A DNA stretch of 5,919 nucleotides, from positions 1 through 5,919 of the forward strand of contig JBIKRJ010000152.1 of NCBI GenBank assembly GCA_044349205.1, in the 5' to 3' direction. Position 1 is the stretch's first letter. Each line of letters begins with the position of its first letter. Positions 1 through 4,971 of the stretch are shown piece after piece. The notes under the pieces were generated by a model, which searched no databases, was not told the origin of the DNA, and saw only the letters and a program-made list of their open reading frames with translations. Made by a program: the position numbers and the translations under genes. This DNA is from UBA9547 sp044349205. Lineage in GTDB: Bacteria; Bacteroidota; Bacteroidia; Cytophagales; UBA9547.

Positions 1-792
1 GGGCACTTGTTGGCCTTCTTTTCCTTGAAAACCATTGCTCATTAGCCATTCGCGCACAAATTCTTTCGATAGCTGCTTTTGTTTTTCGCTTTTCAGTTGG
101 CGTTCGGCATAGCCGTCCAAATAGAAGTAGCGTGAAGAATCTGGTGTATGTATTTCATCTATCAAATAAATCTTTCCATCGCGCTTGCCAAATTCATACT
201 TGGTATCGACCAGTATTAGTCCACGCTGGGCTGCCAATTCCGTGCCTCGTTCAAAAAGTTGCAGGGTGTATTGTTCCAGTTGTTCGTATTCTTCTTTGCT
301 TACAATGCCTTGCTTCATTATCTCTTCTCGCGAAATGTCCATGTCGTGGCCCTCTTTGGCTTTAGTCGAGGGTGTGATAATAGGCGAGGGGAATGCATCA
401 TTTTCTTTCATGCCATCGGGGAGAGGCACGCCACACAAGTCTCTCTTGCCCGATTGGTAAGTTCGCCAAGCGTGTCCTACCAAATAACCTCGCACCACCA
501 TTTCCACTGCGTAGGGTTCGCATTGCCAGCCAAAAGTAGCCATTGGGTCGGGTTGGCTTACAGACCAGTTGGGCACAATGTCTTTGGTTGCCTCCAAATT
601 TTGAAATGCTATTTGGTTCAAAATCTGTCCTTTGCATGGGATCGCTTTGGGCAGCACCACATCGAAGGCAGAAATTCGGTCGCTGGCAATCATCAGCATT
701 TTGTCACCGAAATAATACACATCGCGTACTTTGCCACGGTAAAATCCAGTTTGGCCAGGAAAACGGAAATGGGTTTCTTTTAGAGCTTCCAA
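1..792 (-). CDS. purC: SAICAR synthase (phosphoribosylaminoimidazole-succinocarboxamide synthase), C-terminus cut by window edge
   Basis: This cytosolic enzyme of de novo purine synthesis joins CAIR and aspartate with ATP to give SAICAR. The minus-strand reading frame is open from position 930 to the window edge. 264 residues are visible and roughly 40-50 C-terminal residues are probably missing. Seen in the sequence: the nucleotide-binding N-terminus FPGQTGFYRGKVRDVY (residues 11-26), ASDRISAFD (36-44), the signature LILVDTKYEFG (192-202) and the active-site stretch IDEIHTPDSSRY (211-222). No in-frame ATG precedes the essential N-terminal motif. The first is at Met32, which would delete GKVRDVY, so I choose TTG at 792-790, giving (M)EALKETHFRFPGQ as in relatives I recall. 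The gene lies 155 bases downstream of lysR on the same strand. Function is nearly certain; the start codon is inferred. Confidence 0.95.
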   Translation of the reverse strand, partial: MEALKETHFRFPGQTGFYRGKVRDVYYFGDKMLMIASDRISAFDVVLPKAIPCKGQILNQIAFQNLEATKDIVPNWSVSQPDPMATFGWQCEPYAVEMVVRGYLVGHAWRTYQSGKRDLCGVPLPDGMKENDAFPSPIITPSTKAKEGHDMDISREEIMKQGIVSKEEYEQLEQYTLQLFERGTELAAQRGLILVDTKYEFGKRDGKIYLIDEIHTPDSSRYFYLDGYAERQLKSEKQKQLSKEFVREWLMSNGFQGKEGQQVP

Positions 793-820
793 AATAGAAA
801 TAGGGAGTAGGAGTAAGGCG

Positions 821-851
821 CAAATCTCGCAGATTGGTCTTGATAAAGCAA
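821..851 (-). promoter_or_regulatory. possible purC promoter
   Basis: Read on the minus strand, GAGATTTG (828-821) differs at one position from the Bacteroidota -7 consensus TAnnTTTG. A TTG (851-849) lies 20 bases upstream, where a -33 element would be expected. Transcription would begin roughly 15-20 bases before the proposed TTG start codon. This is a weak match by eye. purC could instead be read through from lysR, since I see no terminator between the two genes. Confidence 0.22.
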
Positions 852-947
852 TACATATCGAAATCGAGAAAGGTTGAAAGTCTGTAGTATGAACCAAAGA
901 TGACCTCGAAAGCCATAAACATGGTACTTAATTTTCATGTGTTTGGT

Positions 948-1871
948 TCAATACTTTTCAAACCAGTCAAATTTTTCACGAATAATCCTGTCTTTTTCCT
1001 TGTTCAAGTAGTCGAGGTAGGCCTTTGCCACGGGCGACAGTTTTTTGTCTTTGAGCCAAATCAACGTCCACATCGACTTGATGGGGAAGCCTTTTACAGG
1101 AATGATTTGTAGTTGTCCGTTTTTGAGTTCGTTCTTGATTCCAATTAGAGGCATGATGGAATAGCCAAGGCCCGCTATGAGTGCTTGCTTTACAGCTTCG
1201 TTGCTGGTCAATTCCATTTTTTTTATAACGGGTAGGTTGTTGCTGCGAATGAATTTTTCCATTACATGCCGTGTACCCGAACCTTTTTCCCTGTAAATGA
1301 GTGGTATTTTTTCAAAAATAATGCTTTCGTACTCCTTATCCTTGAATTCCGATTCATAGTTTCCTACTAAGAAAAGTTTGTTTTGGAGTAGCTCAATTTT
1401 TTCCAGATTCAAATTTTCGGGCAAAACACTGACCAGCGAAAAATCGACCTCGTTTTTTTCGAGACTATTGATTACTTGTGACTTGTTGGTGACATCCAAA
1501 AAAAGCTCTACGCCTTGGTTGTTTTTGATAAAATCGGAGATAAAGTAAGGGGCTACATATTTCCCAGTAGACACTACCGACATTTTGAGTTTGCCGGTAA
1601 GCTGTCCCTTGTGTGCATGCATTTTATAGTTGATGGCATGTACTTCCGTCAAGATCTTTTCGACTGCTTCGGCTATTTCCATGCCAAAATCGGTCACATA
1701 AATTTTTTTGTTCAGCACTTCTATAAGGGGCAAATCGAATTGCTCCTGAAAATTTTTTAACTGGATAGAAACGGCTGGTTGTGTAAGGTGCAACTCTTCG
1801 GCTGCCTTGGTCACGCTTAATGTGTTGACCACTTTTAGGAATATCCTTAGTTGGTTGAGGGTGTAATTCAT
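948..1871 (-). CDS. LysR-type transcriptional regulator, CbbR/CmpR-like
   Basis: A 307-residue DNA-binding regulator of typical LysR length. The N-terminal winged helix-turn-helix includes SVTKAAEELHLTQPAVS at residues 19-35, followed by a linker helix. The effector-binding domain runs from about residue 90 to 295. Segments such as YREKGSGTRHVMEKF, SNEAVKQALIAGLGYSIMPL and LSPVAKAYLDYL resemble the CbbR/CmpR/NdhR subgroup, whose studied members control carbon fixation or bicarbonate uptake in response to metabolites such as RuBP, 2-phosphoglycolate, 2-oxoglutarate or NADPH. That resemblance is from memory, not an alignment. The gene is divergent from icd across 91 bases, the usual arrangement of a LysR regulator with its target. 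A dyad starts two bases upstream of its start codon, which suggests autoregulation. The effector is unknown, and no RuBisCO gene is present here. Confidence 0.9.
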   Translation of the reverse strand: MNYTLNQLRIFLKVVNTLSVTKAAEELHLTQPAVSIQLKNFQEQFDLPLIEVLNKKIYVTDFGMEIAEAVEKILTEVHAINYKMHAHKGQLTGKLKMSVVSTGKYVAPYFISDFIKNNQGVELFLDVTNKSQVINSLEKNEVDFSLVSVLPENLNLEKIELLQNKLFLVGNYESEFKDKEYESIIFEKIPLIYREKGSGTRHVMEKFIRSNNLPVIKKMELTSNEAVKQALIAGLGYSIMPLIGIKNELKNGQLQIIPVKGFPIKSMWTLIWLKDKKLSPVAKAYLDYLNKEKDRIIREKFDWFEKY

Positions 1872-1872
1872 A

Positions 1873-1884
1873 ATAAATATTTAT
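1873..1884. promoter_or_regulatory. AT-rich palindrome next to lysR start, candidate regulator site 1
   Basis: ATAAATATTTAT is a perfect 12-base palindrome lying in the short lysR leader, one base upstream of its start codon, and is followed by GAC. A LysR protein bound here would overlap the predicted lysR transcription start, fitting autorepression. AT-rich DNA makes such palindromes common, so this alone is modest evidence. The second similar dyad at 1901-1916 strengthens it. Confidence 0.4.
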
Positions 1885-1895
1885 GACTTTCATTG

Positions 1896-1903
1896 CAAAA
1901 ATA
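1896..1903 (-). promoter_or_regulatory. -7 promoter element for lysR
   Basis: On the minus strand TATTTTTG matches the Bacteroidota primary sigma-factor -7 consensus TAnnTTTG exactly and is followed by C. The transcript would start near 1888, leaving a leader of about 17 bases. I see no convincing -33 TTG at the expected distance, so an activator or a weak promoter is possible. The element overlaps the left half of the dyad at 1901-1916. Confidence 0.45.
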
Positions 1904-1916
1904 AATAATAATTTAT
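1901..1916. promoter_or_regulatory. AT-rich dyad between divergent promoters, candidate regulator site 2
   Basis: ATAAAT-AATA-ATTTAT is a 6-bp inverted repeat with a 4-base spacer, followed by GATT. It shares ATAAAT and TTTATGA with the palindrome at 1873-1884. The two TTTATGA copies are 32 bases apart, about three helical turns, a spacing a LysR tetramer could span. It lies between the two -7-like elements and about 35 bases upstream of the predicted icd transcript start. Assignment to the neighbouring regulator is inference. Confidence 0.38.
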
Positions 1917-1929
1917 GATTTAGGCTGTG

Positions 1930-1937
1930 CACTTTTG
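1930..1937 (+). promoter_or_regulatory. -7 promoter element for icd operon
   Basis: CACTTTTG, followed by CATC, matches TAnnTTTG with one mismatch at the first base. The transcript would start near 1944, giving a leader of about 19 bases before the icd ATG. No clear -33 element is visible; the expected place is occupied by the dyad at 1901-1916, which would fit an activator-dependent promoter. Confidence 0.4.
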
Positions 1938-1962
1938 CATCGTAAACTTAAATTTTAACAAA

Positions 1963-3399
1963 ATGAAAAGAATAACGGTAGCAAAAGGAGATGGAATTGG
2001 ACCCGAGATTATGGATGCCACTTTGTCCATTATCAAAGCGGCGGGTGCCCAAATCGAGATTGACGAAATTGAAGTTGGGGAAAAAGTGTATTTGTCGGGC
2101 AATACTTCCGGCATTGCCAAAGAATCTTGGGACATCATTCGTCGAAACAAAGTGTTTTTGAAAGCCCCTATTACAACCCCACAAGGAGGCGGCTACAAAA
2201 GTTTGAATGTGACTACCCGTAAATTTTTAGGTCTTTATGCCAACATCAGACCCTGCGTAAGTTTGCACCCTTTCGTGAAAACGAAACACCCTCTGATGGA
2301 CATTGTCATAGTGCGTGAAAACGAGGAAGACTTGTATGCCGGTATAGAGCACCAGCAAACCGACGAGGTGGTACAATGTTTGAAACTCATAAGTCGTCCG
2401 GGCTGCGAAAAAATAGTCCGTTATGCTTTCGAATATGCCAAACAATATGGCCGCAAGAAAGTGTCTTGCTTTACTAAAGACAATATTATGAAGCAAACCG
2501 ATGGTCTTTTCCACAAAGTATTCGATGAAATTGCCAGCGAATATCCGACAATAGAAAACGAGCATTGGATCATAGACATAGGCGCAGCCAAAATGGCCGA
2601 TACCCCCGAAGCTTTTGATGTGATAGTAATGCCAAACTTGTACGGCGACGTATTGAGCGATGTGGCGGCGCAAATTGCAGGTTCGGTTGGATTGGCAGGC
2701 TCGGCAAACATAGGCGAAGAATGTGCCATGTTCGAAGCTATTCACGGTTCTGCTCCAAGAAGAGCTGGTCAAAACATGGCAAATCCTTCTGGGTTGTTGC
2801 AAGGAGCCATTCAAATGCTAACCCACATCGGCCAAACCGAAGTAGCTGAAAAAGTACAAAATGCTTGGTTGAAAACTATTGAAGACGGCATACACACCTA
2901 CGACATTTTCAAAGAAGGTACTAGCAAACAAAAAGTGGGTACAAAAGAATTTGCCGAAGCCGTGGCAGCCAATCTTGGCAAAAAACCTTCTCAGTTGAAG
3001 CCTGTGAAATACGAAACTGGTGCATCGCTCAATTTGCCCAAATACCAGCGAAAAGCTGCTCAGAAAAAAGACTTGCTAGGCGTCGATTTGTTTGTACACT
3101 GGCCTGGCCACAGCGCCGACGAGCTGGCTGGTATTGTGAAAAAGTTGAACACCTCTGATGTGGAACTGAACATGATTACCAATAGGGGAATAAAAGTATA
3201 TCCCGACGGTTTTCCGGAGACCTTCTGTACCGATCACTGGCGCTGTCGTTTCAAACCTTTGGAAGGAAAAAGCATCAGCAAATCGAACATCATTCAGCTA
3301 CTGAGTGTGGCCGAGCAAAATGGCATAGACGTTGTGAAAACTGAAAACTTGTATGCCTTTGACGGAAAACCAGCTTTTTCGCTTGGACAAGGACAATAA
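1963..3399 (+). CDS. icd: isocitrate dehydrogenase with C-terminal extension, probably NADP-dependent
   Basis: A 478-residue cytosolic TCA-cycle enzyme converting isocitrate to 2-oxoglutarate and CO2. The beta-decarboxylating dehydrogenase core begins VAKGDGIGPEIM (residues 6-17). Likely substrate residues are Ser80, Asn82, Arg86, Arg96 and Arg118, with Tyr125 in NEEDLYAGIEH and the catalytic lysine Lys172 in TKDNIMK. Metal-binding aspartates are Asp205, Asp229 and Asp233, the latter two in PNLYGDVLSD. The coenzyme loop HGSAPRRAGQNMANPSG (261-277) has Arg266-Arg267 where E. coli NADP-IDH has Lys-Tyr; positive charge here suggests NADP (inference). About 130 extra C-terminal residues match the Thermus/Rickettsia-type IDH extension, so the length is normal for that type. 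I choose ATG at 1963, after an A-rich leader, over an upstream in-frame GTG at 1927 that falls inside the predicted promoter. It is first in an operon, 17 bases before the next gene. Confidence 0.95.
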   Translation: MKRITVAKGDGIGPEIMDATLSIIKAAGAQIEIDEIEVGEKVYLSGNTSGIAKESWDIIRRNKVFLKAPITTPQGGGYKSLNVTTRKFLGLYANIRPCVSLHPFVKTKHPLMDIVIVRENEEDLYAGIEHQQTDEVVQCLKLISRPGCEKIVRYAFEYAKQYGRKKVSCFTKDNIMKQTDGLFHKVFDEIASEYPTIENEHWIIDIGAAKMADTPEAFDVIVMPNLYGDVLSDVAAQIAGSVGLAGSANIGEECAMFEAIHGSAPRRAGQNMANPSGLLQGAIQMLTHIGQTEVAEKVQNAWLKTIEDGIHTYDIFKEGTSKQKVGTKEFAEAVAANLGKKPSQLKPVKYETGASLNLPKYQRKAAQKKDLLGVDLFVHWPGHSADELAGIVKKLNTSDVELNMITNRGIKVYPDGFPETFCTDHWRCRFKPLEGKSISKSNIIQLLSVAEQNGIDVVKTENLYAFDGKPAFSLGQGQ

Positions 3400-3416
3400 C
3401 CCTAAAATTCAAAGAG

Positions 3417-3659
3417 ATGAATATTCAACTCATAAAAGGCCGATTTTCTAAAGATGACGCACTTGAACTTCTTTCCCAACTGGTGTTAACCAAAATTAAG
3501 TTTCATGAGGGGAAAATTCAGAAAAGCCACAGCGAAGAAGATATCAAAATGCGTGAGCGTAGAATAAAGCAGTTGCAACACGACTTTCACGAAACGAAAG
3601 TTGCGATAATGAAACGCAATGAAAGCTGCGAATTGGATGCCGAAATAAAAATCAATTAA
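3417..3659 (+). CDS. small charged helical protein of unknown function
   Basis: Eighty residues with no signal peptide or membrane segment, so probably cytosolic. The start MNIQLIKGRFSKDDALELL could form a short beta strand and helix. Residues 20-66 are rich in Lys, Glu, Arg and His and read as one or two long amphipathic helices, possibly a coiled coil, with EEDIKMRERRIKQLQHDF at 40-57. The tail ELDAEIKIN looks like a closing strand. I have the impression that similar small proteins occur in other Bacteroidota, but I cannot name a family. It starts 17 bases after icd and ends 2 bases before the next gene, so it is almost certainly co-transcribed with both. A regulatory or adaptor role for IDH or the membrane protein would be a guess. 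Confidence 0.8.
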   Translation: MNIQLIKGRFSKDDALELLSQLVLTKIKFHEGKIQKSHSEEDIKMRERRIKQLQHDFHETKVAIMKRNESCELDAEIKIN

Positions 3660-3661
3660 AC

Positions 3662-3835
3662 ATGAAAAAGTTCGTATCTATTGGCTGCATTATAGTATCT
3701 GTTGGTTGCATTGCAGCTACACTATTCTCATCAGATGCCATGTTGGTTCAATTGTTCAAAGCTTTGGCAGTTGTATCGCTGCTGTTGGCTATGAAATTTC
3801 TTCAACAAGCCAGCACTACTACTTTGGAAAGTTGA
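3662..3835 (+). CDS. 57-residue two-helix membrane protein, unknown function
   Basis: This short gene starts at ATG 3662, two bases after the preceding stop, and ends with TGA at 3833-3835; the tight spacing supports it as translated. The protein has a basic MKK start, a hydrophobic stretch at about residues 4-22, a short polar turn SSDAM, a second hydrophobic stretch at about 28-47, and a polar tail ending TTTLES. It would sit in the inner membrane as a hairpin. The first helix holds a seven-residue tandem repeat, VSIGCII and VSVGCIA, placing Cys9 and Cys16 one repeat apart. Ser-Val-Gly-Cys16 is weakly lipobox-like, but the second hydrophobic segment makes a lipoprotein less likely. No family recognised. 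It lies between icd and the SbtA-like permease, so a membrane link between them is conceivable but unproven. Confidence 0.72.
   Translation: MKKFVSIGCIIVSVGCIAATLFSSDAMLVQLFKALAVVSLLLAMKFLQQASTTTLES
3674..3715 (+). repeat. 21-nt tandem duplication inside the small membrane protein gene
   Basis: Two adjacent 21-base units, 3674-3694 and 3695-3715, agree at 17 of 21 positions; both begin GTATCT and contain TGCATT. In frame, they encode VSIGCII and VSVGCIA. Three of the four differences are conservative or silent at protein level or nearly so, consistent with an in-frame duplication that has since been kept under coding constraint. Confidence 0.7.
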
Positions 3836-3859
3836 AATGCTTCCAATTAAACAAAAGGA

Positions 3860-3911
3860 CCAAATCGTGAAGTGTGAATTGTGTTTCAAGCACAATTCAC
3901 ACACGATTTGG
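3860..3911 (+). other. long bulged hairpin upstream of the SbtA-like gene
   Basis: The left arm is CCAAATCGTG (3860-3869), a 3-base bulge AAG (3870-3872) and TGTGAATTGTG (3873-3883). The loop is TTTCAAG (3884-3890). The right arm is CACAATTCACA then CACGATTTGG (3891-3911). All 21 base pairs are Watson-Crick. It lies 24 bases after the stop of the small membrane gene and 30 before the sbtA-like start codon. There is no T-run on the plus-strand side (TTGTAAAAT follows); a T-rich stretch follows on the minus strand. It may be a terminator, an RNA processing or stability element partitioning the operon, or a leader control structure. Confidence 0.85.
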
Positions 3912-3941
3912 TTGTAAAATACTAACCTTAATCAAAACAAA

Positions 3942-4910
3942 ATGGAATTTAACATCCTTGTCAGCAATTTGACAAACCCCACTTTATTGTTTTTTGTATT
4001 GGGCATTATTGCTGCCAAACTCAAAAGCGACCTTGAAATACCTGCGGCAAGCAGCAAATTTATTTCACTTTACTTGCTATTTTCAATTGGTTTCAAAGGC
4101 GGACAAGAATTGGCGCACAGCGGCTTTACGCAAGAAATCGTGTATTCTCTGCTTTTTGGATTATTCCTTTCCGCAGCCATTACTTTTTACACATTTTTTA
4201 TTCTAAAAAGAAGACTTAGCATCAGCGATTCAGGGGCTGTTTCAGCTTCCTATGGTTCCGTGAGTGCCGTGACTTTTGTAGCGGGCATCTCATTTTTAGA
4301 AGCGCAAAAAATTGTTTCGGGTGGTCATATGGTGGCTGTTATGGCTTTCATGGAATCGCCAGCCATAATAGTCGGCGTTATTTTGATGATGCACTATACT
4401 CCTAAAAAGAGTTCTGAAGAGAAAATAAACCTCTCTTCGGTGGTGCACCATTCTTTTACTAACGGAAGTGTGATTATGATTTTAGGTAGTCTTATTATAG
4501 GGCTTATCGCCGATACCAAACAAGCGGAAGGAATCAAGCCTTTCACTACCGATATATTCAAAGGGTTTCTTGCTATCTTTTTGTTGGAAATGGGCATGGT
4601 GACTGCCAAAAGATTCTCTGCGTTTACCAAGTATGGCTGGTTTGTATCACTTTTTGGAATCGTGATACCTGCATTCAATGGTTGTGTGGCGGCATTTTTA
4701 AGTCAGTATATTACCCATGAGGCAGGCAATCGGTTCATTTTTGCCATATTGGCAGCTAGTGCTTCTTACATTGCGGTACCTGCGGCCATGCGATTGGCAG
4801 CCCCAAAAGCCGACCCTGGATTGTATGTACCTATGGCACTAGGTGTTACCTTTCCTTTCAATATCACTGTAGGTATGCCTTTGTATTTTTTGGTAGTGAA
4901 TTATTTTTAG
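3942..4910 (+). CDS. SbtA-family permease (sodium-dependent bicarbonate transporter-like)
   Basis: A 322-residue inner-membrane protein with about ten hydrophobic segments in two similar halves. The SbtA family imports bicarbonate with sodium in cyanobacteria. Matching landmarks are ISLYLLFSIGFKGG (residues 41-54), ASYGSVSAVTFVAG (102-115), LLEMGM (214-219) and the C-terminal block AASASYIAVPAAMRLA (271-286) through DPGLYVPMALGVTFPFN. It is shorter than cyanobacterial SbtA (about 370 residues), mainly because the central cytoplasmic loop (about 152-170) is brief. Where I recall Ser-Ser-Ser-Asp in the cyanobacterial protein it has Ser-Ala-Ser-Tyr, a form I associate with non-cyanobacterial relatives, so substrate and ion coupling are uncertain. 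No SbtB (PII-like) gene adjoins it. The start ATG follows a typical A-rich leader. It could be read through from icd or have its own promoter. Confidence 0.88.
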   Translation: MEFNILVSNLTNPTLLFFVLGIIAAKLKSDLEIPAASSKFISLYLLFSIGFKGGQELAHSGFTQEIVYSLLFGLFLSAAITFYTFFILKRRLSISDSGAVSASYGSVSAVTFVAGISFLEAQKIVSGGHMVAVMAFMESPAIIVGVILMMHYTPKKSSEEKINLSSVVHHSFTNGSVIMILGSLIIGLIADTKQAEGIKPFTTDIFKGFLAIFLLEMGMVTAKRFSAFTKYGWFVSLFGIVIPAFNGCVAAFLSQYITHEAGNRFIFAILAASASYIAVPAAMRLAAPKADPGLYVPMALGVTFPFNITVGMPLYFLVVNYF

Positions 4911-4919
4911 CAAGCAATT

Positions 4920-4944
4920 GTGTTTTTGTCATTGACAAAAACAC
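4920..4944. terminator. hairpin terminator between convergent genes
   Basis: GTGTTTTTGTC (4920-4930) pairs perfectly with GACAAAAACAC (4934-4944) around a 3-base ATT loop. It begins 9 bases after the permease stop codon and 27 bases from the end of the convergent acyltransferase gene, so it could end transcription from both sides. The downstream U-tract is weak on the plus strand (TTCTGT), and the stem itself is AT-rich. Confidence 0.65.
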
Positions 4945-4971
4945 TTCTGTAAATATAAACTAGCCTAGACT

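Noticed and set aside
259..783. 174-residue plus-strand open frame over purC
   Set aside because: It is the antisense of the purC coding sequence and carries no plausible motif.
704..922. 72-residue minus-strand open frame beginning with ATG at 920 near the purC start
   Set aside because: It runs in a different frame from purC and overlaps its conserved N-terminus. The purC frame carries the clear family motifs; this one resembles nothing.
890..950. 9-bp inverted repeat TGAACCAAA (890-898) and TTTGGTTCA (942-950) around the lysR stop codon
   Set aside because: The arms are 43 bases apart with no T-run, and one arm is partly within coding sequence, so it is not a convincing terminator.
1927..1962. 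In-frame GTG at 1927 that would add 12 residues to IDH
   Set aside because: The family begins at MKRITVAKGDG. The extension overlaps the predicted -7 element and start of transcription, and ATG 1963 has a typical A-rich leader.
2227..2814. 195-residue minus-strand open frame inside icd, plus others at 2421-2729 and 1624-1932
   Set aside because: They are antisense shadows of strongly conserved genes, with no recognisable domain and unlikely composition.
3662..3709. Lipoprotein signal in the 57-residue protein (Ser-Val-Gly-Cys16)
   Set aside because: The -3 position is atypical, and the remaining 41 residues contain a second membrane segment and little else to export.
3860..3911. Hairpin before the permease gene as an insertion-sequence end or CRISPR-like repeat
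   Set aside because: There is a single copy of the structure, no transposase and no target-site duplication was seen.
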